Shown: positions 28,128-36,925 of the stretch, piece by piece
Layout: every line of letters begins with the position of its first letter
How positions within the stretch are numbered: position 1 is the first letter of the stretch
From: JBLRWS01 sp047921075
GTDB lineage: Bacteria; Bacteroidota; Rhodothermia; Balneolales; Balneolaceae
Assembly (NCBI GenBank): GCA_047921075.1
Contig: JBLRWS010000004.1
Coordinates: 1-64,000 of the forward strand
Length of the DNA stretch: 64,000 bases
Direction: 5' to 3'
Made by a program: the position numbers and the translations under genes
Notes under the pieces: generated by a model
What the model was told of the DNA's origin: nothing
Database searches by the model: none
What the model saw: only the letters and a program-made list of their open reading frames with translations

Positions 28128-28557
28128 GATTTTGAATGGTTAAACGGTTACAAACCCTGATGCTCACCGAAAGGTACGGTACCTGAAGCAGAAAGGCTTG
28201 ATGCGCCGTTACTTTGTGGGGAGAGAGGCAATCACACACCGAGTTAATACCAACATTTAGCTTAATTACACCAAAGAGAAAAACAGATTCTCGGACTACA
28301 CCGGGGTATGGGTGTCGCTATTTTTATGGTTTTTCTGATCGTGTATTTACCTTCGAAATTTTGGGCGTTTACTGCGCTTTCATTCAATTTATCGCTTTTA
28401 TAGATACAGGTGTGCCAACCCTAAATAGATTGCTTTTACCGAAACTCATTAGTATTATAGACGTTATCTATAATTATATTGCATTATCAGTACCTATTTA
28501 CTTCGTGCAAGGTTAATAATATCAGTTATTTACAGCGTATACCCGACGGGTTAATTC
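28128..28557. other. Divergent intergenic region between ackA and the adenylate cyclase gene
   Basis: These 430 bases are AT-rich towards the cyclase and contain no supportable gene; one open frame on the plus strand needs a TTG start and has composition unlike neighbouring proteins. The region holds an 8-base dyad at 28454-28474 and presumably both promoters. Confidence 0.55.
28454..28474. promoter_or_regulatory. Operator-like AT-rich dyad upstream of adenylate cyclase
   Basis: ATTATAGA (28454-28461) and TCTATAAT (28467-28474) are perfect complements around a 5-base spacer, centred about 94 bases before the cyclase ATG. Length and spacing fit a dimeric regulator's binding site. No regulator gene is adjacent. 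Confidence 0.35.
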
Positions 28558-29685
28558 ATGCTCCAAAGTAAGGGCAACATATTACTTATTCACAAAAATG
28601 ACGGACATTTTGTCGAACTAAGGGCAAAATTATCTGCTCATTTTAATGTGTTTACGGCCTCTGATTCAAAGTTTGCCTTTCAGTTGCTGAATGAATTTGA
28701 CATGCATGTGATCATTTCGAGTGGTCATTTGGGGGATATGACGGCCATTCAATTTTTTGAGGGTGTTGCCCCCTCTTTCCCAAGTTTACGCACCGTATTA
28801 ATCGCCTCCGAAAAAGAGTTGGCAGCGGCACGCCAGGCTGCTGTTCAGGGTCGTATAGACTATTTTCTGAAGCAGAACGCCGGTTTTGAAGAGATTTATC
28901 AGGTTGTGCGCTCGCTGCTGAAGCAGGCTGAGCTGTTGAATGATAACCAGGTGCTGGCCGGCGAACTGAAACAGGCCGCCGAAGAGCAGCAGCGAATTAT
29001 GAAACTCTTTAAGCGGTATGTACCGGAACAAGTTGTATCGCAAACTCTGGCCGTTCAGGATCACGAAATTCTGCAGGGCGAAACCCGCATTGTCTCTATT
29101 CTGTTTGCAGATATTCGCAAGTTTACCCGAATAGCCAGCTCCCTGAATCCGGAAGATGTGGTAGCGTTCCTCAATGATTTCTGGAGTGCCTTGGGCGAGC
29201 CGGTTAAAATGAATCATGGCTCTGTAAATAAATTGATTGGTGATGGTATGCTGGCCATTTTTGGCGCGCCTATTTCGCATATTCACAATCAGGAAAATGC
29301 GGTCAATTGTGCACTCGATATGCTGCAATCACTCGAGTCGGTCAACGAAAAGTACAACGCCAAGTTCGGAACGGATATAAAAGTCGGTATTGGCATCAAT
29401 ACCGGTGAGGTAGTCGTTGGCAACGTGGGAACCAACGATTATATGGAATATACTGTGATTGGTGATTCCGTAAACATTGCCTCTCGTATCGAATCGAAAA
29501 CCAAAGATGATCCCAACTCCATTCTCATCAGCGAGAATACCTATCTCCACGTTAAAGATGAATTTGCTACCGAGCCGTCTGAACCGTTGATTATGGATGG
29601 GAAATCAGCTCCTATCAACCTTTATAAGGTACTCGGCCGGGAAAAGTCAAATATTGTGCCTATTCGTCGGGGCAATACGTATTAA
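28558..29685 (+). CDS. Class III adenylate cyclase with degenerate response-regulator receiver domain
   Basis: The 375-residue protein has a receiver-like domain (1 to about 120), a helical coiled linker (about 120-155) and a class III nucleotide cyclase domain (about 172-365). In the cyclase domain all key residues are present: metal ligands Asp185 (FADIRKFT) and Asp229 (LIGDGM), adenine-specifying Lys225 and Asp303, and transition-state Asn306 and Arg310 (VNIASR). ATP-to-cAMP activity is therefore expected. In the receiver-like part the usual phosphoacceptor Asp is Ser54 and the acidic pair after strand 1 is reduced (HKND), whereas Lys105 is kept. It is thus probably not phosphorylated. The gene is monocistronic, with a dyad upstream and no histidine kinase nearby. 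Confidence 0.92.
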   Translation: MLQSKGNILLIHKNDGHFVELRAKLSAHFNVFTASDSKFAFQLLNEFDMHVIISSGHLGDMTAIQFFEGVAPSFPSLRTVLIASEKELAAARQAAVQGRIDYFLKQNAGFEEIYQVVRSLLKQAELLNDNQVLAGELKQAAEEQQRIMKLFKRYVPEQVVSQTLAVQDHEILQGETRIVSILFADIRKFTRIASSLNPEDVVAFLNDFWSALGEPVKMNHGSVNKLIGDGMLAIFGAPISHIHNQENAVNCALDMLQSLESVNEKYNAKFGTDIKVGIGINTGEVVVGNVGTNDYMEYTVIGDSVNIASRIESKTKDDPNSILISENTYLHVKDEFATEPSEPLIMDGKSAPINLYKVLGREKSNIVPIRRGNTY

Positions 29686-29686
29686 T

Positions 29687-31639
29687 TTATCTCCCAACCC
29701 TTCTCTTCCTTCTGTAGATCCAGTATCCGGTTATTAGCATCACCCCAACCGCACCTGCAACCGGCCATCGCCACAGCCAGGGACCATCTGCAACAATCAG
29801 CCGCTGATTACTATCACTATATTTGTCTGGCACGTAGCCCGGGCCTGAAACGTCGCTAAACATATGCGCATGCCGAATCACGGTTTGCCATACTTTCAAC
29901 TCTCGCCCGTTTTCGTAGACAATGGTATCATCCAGCTCTGCGGGCGACCCATCGGCATGTTTAAACTCGATCGTAAGGCTCGGCAGCAGTTCACCAACCA
30001 TCGGCAAAAAACCGGCAATGTAATAGTCGGTCACCACCCGGTAAAGCCGGTCATCCTCAATCGGTTCCGTCACGCCTTCTGAAGATTGAATTTCGGATCC
30101 GGGGTGAAAGGCCGAAGATAGAACGGCGCGTGTGCTTGGCACCGGTTGGTCTATAATGGGAATAGTTCCCCACAGTGCCCGGCCGGGATCGTACGTCATG
30201 GAGAGGCCGGAAAATTGCAGGTAGTAATTATCGGCCAGCATTTCCGAAAGCAGAACCGATACCTCCAGCGTCCGCTTCAGCTCTTTGCCGCTCAGAAAAA
30301 AGGAGACGATCGGATAGCCAGGCAGTCCGTCTTCACCTGAGCCCAGGCCGGTGGTGTTTATCAGATCGTAAAATGTGATGCCGCCATCTGGCCCGGGCTG
30401 TACCGACCCGCGGATGGCACCGTTGGCCTGCGCGGCCATGTGTACCGGCTCGCCGAGCACTGATTCTGTTTGAATCCGCATCCCATCGGTAATAAAATTG
30501 CCAATCGCAGACTCTTGCTTGTGTTTCCGTTCCAGGGGAAAGTCTGCATAAACAATCACATCACGTACAGACTGTACCTGTCTGTTGGTCATCGCGGCCA
30601 CCAGTGAGTCGAGTTGTTGCTCGTATCGATTCACCATCAAAGAGATCTCCTCATTGGGTTCCACGCGGTGATTCAGCTCCAACAGAAACGGGGTGCCATT
30701 CTCTCGGTTACGAACCATAACGCGCTGCTCATCGGGAAGCCAGGCCAGTTCAAGCTGCCCGAGATAGCGTGTATACGAACCGGCCTGTACAATCACCGTT
30801 TCGTTCACCACCAACGGCTCGAACAGCGAGGCGTGAAAATGCCCGCCTACAATAACATGAATTCCATCCACCTCTTCGGCAAGCTTGCGATCTTCAATCT
30901 GCCCGGAGTGCGTCACGGCTACAATAACATCGGCACCCTGCGCCTGCAACTCCGACACCGATTCCCGTGCACTCTCGAGATAGTGCTGAAAGGTAACCGG
31001 CTCCGGAAAGGCTGTTTTGCTGATGGCATCTTCTCCCAACAACCCAAAAAGACCCACTCGCAATCCGTTGGAAAGGGTTCGGATTACTGTTTTTTGTATG
31101 TCGGCTTGCGAGAGAGGGTGCTCTTCCGGAATGATGAAATTGCTTCCAAGAACGGCCGTACACTCGTGCGCCTCGGGGTATCCGGCACGTGCAAGATACT
31201 GCGCCAGCATATCGGTACCGTAATCAAATTCGTGGTTACCCAGCACAACAGCGTCGTAACCAATGGCCTGAAACAGGGTAAGCTCCGGGGCCTCTCCCTG
31301 CGTAGCAAGCCAGCTAAATGCAGGCCCTCCGGTAAAGTCTCCGGCCGATAGCATCAAAACAGGTTCGCCTTGCTGCTGTTTGGATTCTCGTATGGACAGT
31401 GCAGCACCGGCCAGCCGTGCAAAACCACCCAGGGCTCGATGTCCCGCTTCTTCGCTGTCCAGAGATACGGGATGGGGAATCAGGTGTGAGTGCTCGTCAT
31501 TGGTGTGCAAAATGGTAAAGGGAACCGAATTCTGCCCAAAGGCCGATGAAACAGAAAGTGAAACAGCAAGCAGTAAAAGAGCTGTAAATCGGGTGATTTT
31601 GACAGTAAAAACAGTATAAAAGCGATAATAGGCGCTCAT
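29687..31639 (-). CDS. Membrane-anchored 5'-nucleotidase / UDP-sugar hydrolase family protein
   Basis: The protein has 650 residues from ATG 31639, chosen because GGAAAGGA stands just upstream and because it opens a signal peptide (to about 36, ending SSAFGQ). The longer in-frame start at 31789 would overlap the divergent carboxypeptidase gene. The metallophosphoesterase domain (about 38-300) has ILHTNDEHSH, GDFTGGPA, GNHEFDYG, VTHSGQ and GGHFHA, the dimetal ligands. The 5'-nucleotidase C-terminal domain follows (about 340-560). A C-terminal membrane helix (about 624-643, WPVAGAVGVMLITGYWIY) with a basic tail anchors it. It should release phosphate from extracytoplasmic nucleotides. C-terminal anchoring by a helix is less usual than free or lipid-anchored forms. 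Confidence 0.9.
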   Translation of the reverse strand: MSAYYRFYTVFTVKITRFTALLLLAVSLSVSSAFGQNSVPFTILHTNDEHSHLIPHPVSLDSEEAGHRALGGFARLAGAALSIRESKQQQGEPVLMLSAGDFTGGPAFSWLATQGEAPELTLFQAIGYDAVVLGNHEFDYGTDMLAQYLARAGYPEAHECTAVLGSNFIIPEEHPLSQADIQKTVIRTLSNGLRVGLFGLLGEDAISKTAFPEPVTFQHYLESARESVSELQAQGADVIVAVTHSGQIEDRKLAEEVDGIHVIVGGHFHASLFEPLVVNETVIVQAGSYTRYLGQLELAWLPDEQRVMVRNRENGTPFLLELNHRVEPNEEISLMVNRYEQQLDSLVAAMTNRQVQSVRDVIVYADFPLERKHKQESAIGNFITDGMRIQTESVLGEPVHMAAQANGAIRGSVQPGPDGGITFYDLINTTGLGSGEDGLPGYPIVSFFLSGKELKRTLEVSVLLSEMLADNYYLQFSGLSMTYDPGRALWGTIPIIDQPVPSTRAVLSSAFHPGSEIQSSEGVTEPIEDDRLYRVVTDYYIAGFLPMVGELLPSLTIEFKHADGSPAELDDTIVYENGRELKVWQTVIRHAHMFSDVSGPGYVPDKYSDSNQRLIVADGPWLWRWPVAGAVGVMLITGYWIYRRKRRVGR

Positions 31640-31739
31640 TCCTTTCCGGCGGTTTTTGTACCTTAGCGTTTCAGTCTGTAATCTACGGCAGATTGTATAA
31701 ACAGAATATTGTATTTCGAATCCCTTAGCAAATAAACGA

Positions 31740-34106
31740 ATGGCAGAGTTAAAGAATACAGGCAACCGTTTTTTTCTGTTACTGATCATCGTATCGGTGG
31801 GTGCTTTTATGAATCCGGCATGGGCACAGGTTCAGTCGCCGGACGAATTTTTGGGTTATGAGTTGGGCGACTATTTCACGCCTCATCATCGTGTGATGGC
31901 GTACATGAATCATGTTGCGGAAGCATCAGACCGGGTAACCGCGCAAGTGTACGGGCATACCAACGAGCGGCGGGAGCTGATGCTGCTTACCATCACCTCA
32001 CCGGACAACCACGCCATTATCGACGAGATACGCACCAACAACTTGAAGTTGACCGGCCTGATGGATGGCGAGCCAACGGAGGAGGTCCGCGCCATTATAT
32101 GGCTTAGCTACAATATTCATGGAAACGAAACATCCAGCAGCGAAGCCGCGATGAAAACGGTGTACGAACTTGCCAGTCTATCCAACACCGACGTAGCCCA
32201 CTGGCTGGAGGATACGGTTGTGATTGTTGATCCAATGCTGAATCCGGATGGACGTGATCGGTACGTAAACTGGTTCAACGGAATCATCGGACGGGATTAC
32301 AACCCGCACGTATCCACACGGGAACACCACGAACCGTGGCCCGGAGGCAGGCCCAACCACTATTATTTCGACCTGAACCGCGACTGGGCCTGGCAAACAC
32401 AACTCGAAACGCAACAGCGCTCGCCCATGTACCAATCGTGGATGCCGCACGTACATGTTGATTTTCACGAACAGGGATACAATTCACCCTACTATTTTGC
32501 ACCTGCTGCCGAACCGTTCCACAAGGCAATTACCGACTGGCAGCGTGAGTTTCAAACCACCATCGGAGAAAACAATATCCGCTATTTTGATGCCGAGGGA
32601 TGGCACTATTTTACGCGCGAACGATTCGACCTTTTCTATCCAAGTTATGGCGACACCTGGCCCACCTTTAACGGGGCCATTGGGATGACGTATGAACAGG
32701 CTGGCCACGGACTTGCCGGAGCGAGTATCCTTACGCAAGAAGGAGACACGCTAACGCTCAAAGATCGGCTCACTCACCACCATATTACGGGTATCTCTAC
32801 CATTGAGGTGACAGCAGAGCATGCCGACCGGGTGATCCGCGAGTTTCAAAATCACTTCGATCGGGCGCGCACCAATCCTGCCGGCCGCTTCAAAACCTAT
32901 GTAGTGAAAGCCGATAACGATCCTGATCACATCTATGCACTGTTGCGCTTTCTGGATTCGCAAAACATCACTTATGGCCGTGCCGGCCGCTCTTCTTCGG
33001 CTACGGGATATGACTACCGTGCTGGCACAGAGCGCCGGGTGTCTGTTGCAGAAGAAGATATTATCATTAGTGCCTATCAGCCGCAGTCGCAAATGGTACG
33101 GGTGCTGTTTGAACCCAGTCCGGAATTATCCGATTCACTGACGTACGATATTACCGCATGGGAGTCACATCACCGCTTTGGCCTGGATGGTTATGCTCTC
33201 ACCGACCGCATCAATCCGGGAGTTACGCTGGAGGCAGAATCACTCCGGCGATTTCAGGTAACCGGCAGGGAGCGGCCTTACGCCTATGCGTTGCCGTGGA
33301 CCTCCATGGATGATGCCCGTTTTCTGGCCGACATCACCAAAGAAGGTGTGCGCAGCCGATATTCGGAGGTTCCTTTTGAGGTAGATGGCAGAGCCTTCCC
33401 TCGCGGTACACTGGTTATTACACGCGATAACAATCGTCACTTGGGGCCTGATTTTGACGCCATTGTACAGGAAGCGGCACGCACTCACAGCCGGTCTATT
33501 CACGGAGCATCGACCGGATTTGTTCAGCGCGGTTCCGATTTTGGNNNNNNNNNNNNNNNNNNNNNNNNNNNNNNNNNNNNNNNNNNNNNNNNNNNNNNNN
33601 NNNNNNNNNNNNNNNNNNNNNNNNNNNNNNNNNNNNNNNNNNNNATCGGAAATACCAATATGGCAATATCGAACCACAGCAGCTTTGCGCTATCCAGAAA
33701 GCATATTGACCGGGAAGATGGAGGTGATTCACTTCCGGCATATGGAGAGCGAGAGCGCGATGCTACAACAAATCGTGTTCCGGGAGCGATTTTTCGGGTC
33801 ACACTCGATCACACGCATCCACTTGCTTTTGGTATTGACGGGGATTATTTCTCTCTGAAGACAAGTGCCCAAAGTTTTGACTATCTGGAGCGGGGATGGA
33901 ATGTAGGCACCGTTCAGGAGTCGGGACCGGTAACCGGATTTGCGGGGCATTCTGCCAGCCAAAACCTCGAAAACAGTCTCAGTTTTGGTGTACAGCAGCA
34001 CGGGTCGGGGTCGGTGGTCTACATGGTTGACAACCCGCTTTTCAGAGCTTTCTGGGAGAATGGAAAGCTTCTGTTTGTCAACGCCCTGTTCTTTGTGAAT
34101 AACTAA
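31740..34106 (+). CDS. Secreted M14-family zinc carboxypeptidase (contains assembly gap)
   Basis: The frame is 788 codons including 34 unknown residues caused by 100 N (33545-33644), so true length is uncertain. A signal peptide (to about 29, AWAQ) is followed by an M14 peptidase domain. SYNIHGNETSSSEA gives zinc ligands His and Glu (HxxE), HVDFHEQGYN supplies the third ligand His, and GMTYEQAGHG probably holds the catalytic Glu. The C-terminal half resembles the accessory region of large Bacteroidota M14 peptidases, ending in HPLAFGIDG and DNPLFRAFWENGKLL. The enzyme should trim C-terminal residues from peptides outside the cytoplasm. Both sides of the gap are in the same frame. A clear terminator follows. 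Confidence 0.88.
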   Translation: MAELKNTGNRFFLLLIIVSVGAFMNPAWAQVQSPDEFLGYELGDYFTPHHRVMAYMNHVAEASDRVTAQVYGHTNERRELMLLTITSPDNHAIIDEIRTNNLKLTGLMDGEPTEEVRAIIWLSYNIHGNETSSSEAAMKTVYELASLSNTDVAHWLEDTVVIVDPMLNPDGRDRYVNWFNGIIGRDYNPHVSTREHHEPWPGGRPNHYYFDLNRDWAWQTQLETQQRSPMYQSWMPHVHVDFHEQGYNSPYYFAPAAEPFHKAITDWQREFQTTIGENNIRYFDAEGWHYFTRERFDLFYPSYGDTWPTFNGAIGMTYEQAGHGLAGASILTQEGDTLTLKDRLTHHHITGISTIEVTAEHADRVIREFQNHFDRARTNPAGRFKTYVVKADNDPDHIYALLRFLDSQNITYGRAGRSSSATGYDYRAGTERRVSVAEEDIIISAYQPQSQMVRVLFEPSPELSDSLTYDITAWESHHRFGLDGYALTDRINPGVTLEAESLRRFQVTGRERPYAYALPWTSMDDARFLADITKEGVRSRYSEVPFEVDGRAFPRGTLVITRDNNRHLGPDFDAIVQEAARTHSRSIHGASTGFVQRGSDFXXXXXXXXXXXXXXXXXXXXXXXXXXXXXXXXXXIGNTNMAISNHSSFALSRKHIDREDGGDSLPAYGERERDATTNRVPGAIFRVTLDHTHPLAFGIDGDYFSLKTSAQSFDYLERGWNVGTVQESGPVTGFAGHSASQNLENSLSFGVQQHGSGSVVYMVDNPLFRAFWENGKLLFVNALFFVNN
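33545..33644. other. Assembly gap (100 N)
   Basis: Exactly 100 unknown bases, the usual placeholder for a scaffold gap of unknown size, inside the M14 carboxypeptidase gene. The true missing length may differ. Confidence 0.99.
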
Positions 34107-34131
34107 AGGGCGTTACCTACAAAAGTGCCTC

Positions 34132-34164
34132 GGGCGGTGCAACAAGGTTTGTACCGCCCTTTTT
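34132..34164 (+). terminator. Rho-independent terminator of the M14 carboxypeptidase gene
   Basis: GGGCGGTGCAA (34132-34142) pairs with TTGTACCGCCC (34149-34159) over 11 base pairs with one G-T pair and a 6-base loop, directly followed by TTTTT. It lies 26 bases after the stop codon and just before the convergent rho gene. Confidence 0.88.
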
Positions 34165-34197
34165 ATTGAAGGAGACAAACGATGTTATCTACTACGG

Positions 34198-35418
34198 TTA
34201 GATGGTAGCCGCAATTTGAGCAAAAATCTGTTCGTTGCTTTCGGTTCGTTTAATAACCTGAAGCAGCATCTGCATAGACTCTTTCGGAGATTTTTTTAGC
34301 AGAAACCGGCGAACCATATTTCGCTCTTCCAGAGAGTCGGTAATAAATTTATCTTCGTTGCGCGTACCGGAAGCGGCGATGTTAATGGCCGGATAAATCC
34401 GGGCATTCGCTATTTCGCGGTCCAGCACAATCTCCATGTTGCCGGTGCCTTTGAACTCCTCAAAAATAAGATCATCCATGCGGGAGTTGGTTTCAATCAG
34501 GCAGGTAGCGATGATTGTAAGCGATCCACCTCCTTCAATTTTACGAGCCGAGCCAAAAATCTTCTTGGGGATTTCCAGGGCGCGGATGTCAAGACCGCCG
34601 GAAAGGGTTCGCCCACTGTTAGCCTGTGCGGCGTTGTATGAACGGCCAAGACGGGTAAGAGAGTCTACCAAGAGCACAGCATCTTCACCGCATTCCGCTT
34701 TTCGCTTTACGTAACCCAGTGCCATTTCCGAGATGCGAACGTGGCTGTCGGTATTTTTATCGTTGGAGGAGGCAAACACCTCGGCATTGGTAGAGCGAAG
34801 AAAGTCGGTTACCTCTTCGGGGCGTTCATCCACCAGCAACACGGCGGTAGTCATTCCGGGGTAGTTTTGCGCAATGCTGTTCGCCATCTTTTTGAGGATA
34901 ACCGTTTTACCGGTACGGGGAGGCGCCACAATAATAGAGCGCTGCCCTTTACCAACAGGCGCGACCAGATCGATTACGCGCAGTTCATAATCCTCGGGGT
35001 GGTGCCCAAGTTTGATTTGTTCAACCGGCATGATGGGTGTCTGAAGCTCAAAGCGGTTGATTTTTTGCCACTCTTCAGGCTCTTTACCATTAATCTTTTC
35101 AATCGAGTAGACGCGGCGATTGCCGGACTGATCTTCCTCAAACTCACCCTCCAAGAGCAAGCCGCTGCGCAGATCCTGCAGTTTTACTTCATCCGGTTTT
35201 AGGAACGGATCATTCGGATCGAAACTGAATTCAAAATCGAGCTTCCGGATAAATCCATACCCTTTCTGATTGATTTCGAGAACACCGCTGTATCGGCCAC
35301 CTATACGTGTTTGTTGATTATGGTGAAACTGCGGTACGAAAACATTTTTTTTGTTTCCCTTCTTTTTGGTGTTCTTCGGTTTTTGATTACGCCCTTTATT
35401 TTTGCGCGAACGTGCCAT
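34198..35418 (-). CDS. rho: Transcription termination factor Rho
   Basis: The 406-residue protein has a very basic N-terminal tail (about 1-26, Lys/Arg/Asn-rich). The RNA-binding cold-shock-like domain follows (about 40-115, YSGVLEINQKGYGFIR). The hexameric RecA-type ATPase has Walker A APPRTGKT, DERPEEVTDF, Walker B AVLLVDSLTRLGR, and the R-loop/Q-loop region SGGLDIRALEIPKKIFG. Rho binds nascent RNA and translocates to stop RNA polymerase. Compared with E. coli Rho (419 residues) the helical N-terminal domain is replaced by the short basic tail. ATG at 35418. The gene is separated from the upstream TPR gene by a strong palindrome at 35507-35534, and its leader may be regulated. Confidence 0.97.
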   Translation of the reverse strand: MARSRKNKGRNQKPKNTKKKGNKKNVFVPQFHHNQQTRIGGRYSGVLEINQKGYGFIRKLDFEFSFDPNDPFLKPDEVKLQDLRSGLLLEGEFEEDQSGNRRVYSIEKINGKEPEEWQKINRFELQTPIMPVEQIKLGHHPEDYELRVIDLVAPVGKGQRSIIVAPPRTGKTVILKKMANSIAQNYPGMTTAVLLVDERPEEVTDFLRSTNAEVFASSNDKNTDSHVRISEMALGYVKRKAECGEDAVLLVDSLTRLGRSYNAAQANSGRTLSGGLDIRALEIPKKIFGSARKIEGGGSLTIIATCLIETNSRMDDLIFEEFKGTGNMEIVLDREIANARIYPAINIAASGTRNEDKFITDSLEERNMVRRFLLKKSPKESMQMLLQVIKRTESNEQIFAQIAATI

Positions 35419-35506
35419 TCTGTAATGTTGTGTTGATAATAAAAGAGTCGGCTGCGAACCAGAGTGAAATGGGTGAGCCGGATGAAAATAGATGAGGAAA
35501 GAAATG

Positions 35507-35534
35507 AAGGAGCAGTTATCAATAACTGCTCCTT
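35507..35534 (-). terminator. Strong palindrome between TPR gene and rho; probable terminator or leader hairpin
   Basis: A 13-base stem (35507-35519 with 35522-35534, core GGAGCAGTTAT/ATAACTGCTCC) with minimal loop. On the minus strand it follows the TPR gene stop by about 32 bases and is followed by a T-rich stretch (TTCATTTCTTT). It could end the upstream operon, or be part of the rho leader that starts about 90 bases further. Confidence 0.55.
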
Positions 35535-35566
35535 TAATATAAGAAAGGGATACTTAGATTAAAAGC

Positions 35567-36889
35567 CTATCGAATGGTGGTTGTTTCGTTAATCCATGCG
35601 TAACACTCCCGCAGGGAGCCGTCTACACGAATACTTTCACCGGTCTCCCAATCGCGGAAGAATTTATCCTGTACGGTAGGCAGTACCGGTGTGTAGGTCT
35701 CGTAAAGCCGGCGAACGGTGTTTTCGACCGAGGAATCTGCATTGCGTGCCCGATCCAGGTAGTCGAGTACCAGCCAGTACACCACGCGGTCGTCGCGGTC
35801 GATGGTACGGCCTTCGTTTTGTGTACACTGCGATACAGATGATGCATAAATTTGAGCGAGGCGAATGTAAGGCTGGCCCCAGCTTCGATCGAGCTGGCTC
35901 GCAGCACGTGCATGTTGCCGTGCATTTCTCAGATCGTTGACATTTTGATACGTTTCAGCAATTTCGAGATTCACATTGCGCTTCTGCGTATTGTTGTCCG
36001 TTAGCTCAAGTGCCTCTTTTAAAAAGCGAATCGCTTCGTTGTACTGAGCATTAGAACTGGCAAAATCGGCCAGTGTTTTTGCATTATCAAATGTAGGCTG
36101 TAGTTCGTACAACTTTCGCGCAACTTCGATGCTCTTATCCCGGTTGCCGGCACGATCATGCAGTGTAGCCAGCTCGGTAAGAAGCTCTATGTTGTTGGGG
36201 TCGTCGGCGAGTCGCGATTCAATAAGCCCGATGCGTTCTCCGGGAGAGTCAAACAAGCGATCGAATGCCTGATCGATGGCGCCTTGTATATTATCATTGG
36301 CGTAGGGTTCAACCTTTTCAATCATGGCCATCGCGTTATCGCGCTCGCGTTTGGTAACGTAATTATTAAGCAAGATCTGTACGTAGTATCCATTGCCTAA
36401 GCCGGCCAATTTTTCCGGACTCATCTCAAACGCCTCCGCATACAGTTCGTACGCCCGATCCATTCCGCCGGAAATATTGCTTGCATTGTTTTGATAAAAC
36501 CGGCCTTCTTCAAACTTCCAATCAAATACATCTATCTCGTCTTCATCGAATACTTCGTAGACGCGCTCGAAGAGTACCAGGGCCGAATCTATGTAAGCTG
36601 ATCTCAAAGAGGGGTCGGACTGCTGCTCTGCCAGGCCCGCATAGACTTTAATCATCCGGTCGTATTGACGGGAAAGATCAAACTGTCCGGCGCCTTCAAT
36701 ATTTCGGGTATTGGATTCAATCATCCAGCGGCCAAACTGCAGGGCCATCTGATAATCCCCTTGTTGATAGTTTGAGAAGAAAATAGAATACGCCTCCAGT
36801 TCCGACATGCCATACGGCGGTTCACTTTGGGCGAGGCCGTCGGCAGCAAAGCCGAAGACAAAGGCGAATATTACGAGCTGTTTTTTCAT
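35567..36889 (-). CDS. Secreted TPR-repeat protein
   Basis: The protein has 440 residues from ATG 36889, chosen because it opens a signal peptide (MKKQLVIFAFVFGFAADGLAQ); a longer in-frame start 33 bases upstream adds hydrophilic residues only. The mature protein is almost entirely helical, with tetratricopeptide-type repeats from about residue 60 to 370 (for example IELLTELATLHDRAGNRDKS and NEAIRFLKEALELTDNN). There is no catalytic motif. It is predicted periplasmic and probably a protein-binding scaffold. It follows the outer-membrane barrel gene by 36 bases in one operon with a DUF4270-like lipoprotein, so it may help assemble or connect these envelope proteins. Confidence 0.85.
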   Translation of the reverse strand: MKKQLVIFAFVFGFAADGLAQSEPPYGMSELEAYSIFFSNYQQGDYQMALQFGRWMIESNTRNIEGAGQFDLSRQYDRMIKVYAGLAEQQSDPSLRSAYIDSALVLFERVYEVFDEDEIDVFDWKFEEGRFYQNNASNISGGMDRAYELYAEAFEMSPEKLAGLGNGYYVQILLNNYVTKRERDNAMAMIEKVEPYANDNIQGAIDQAFDRLFDSPGERIGLIESRLADDPNNIELLTELATLHDRAGNRDKSIEVARKLYELQPTFDNAKTLADFASSNAQYNEAIRFLKEALELTDNNTQKRNVNLEIAETYQNVNDLRNARQHARAASQLDRSWGQPYIRLAQIYASSVSQCTQNEGRTIDRDDRVVYWLVLDYLDRARNADSSVENTVRRLYETYTPVLPTVQDKFFRDWETGESIRVDGSLRECYAWINETTTIR

Positions 36890-36925
36890 GATTCTATTGC
36901 TTGTTTGTAAATCAAAATCCAAATA

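Noticed and set aside
28479..28506. Promoter TTG...TACTTCG before the cyclase
   Set aside because: The -7 part differs from TAnnTTTG at three positions, so I did not annotate it.
28214..28516. Open frame of 100 codons between ackA and the adenylate cyclase
   Set aside because: It needs a TTG start, has composition unlike neighbouring proteins and no recognisable motif; the region is better explained as control sequence.
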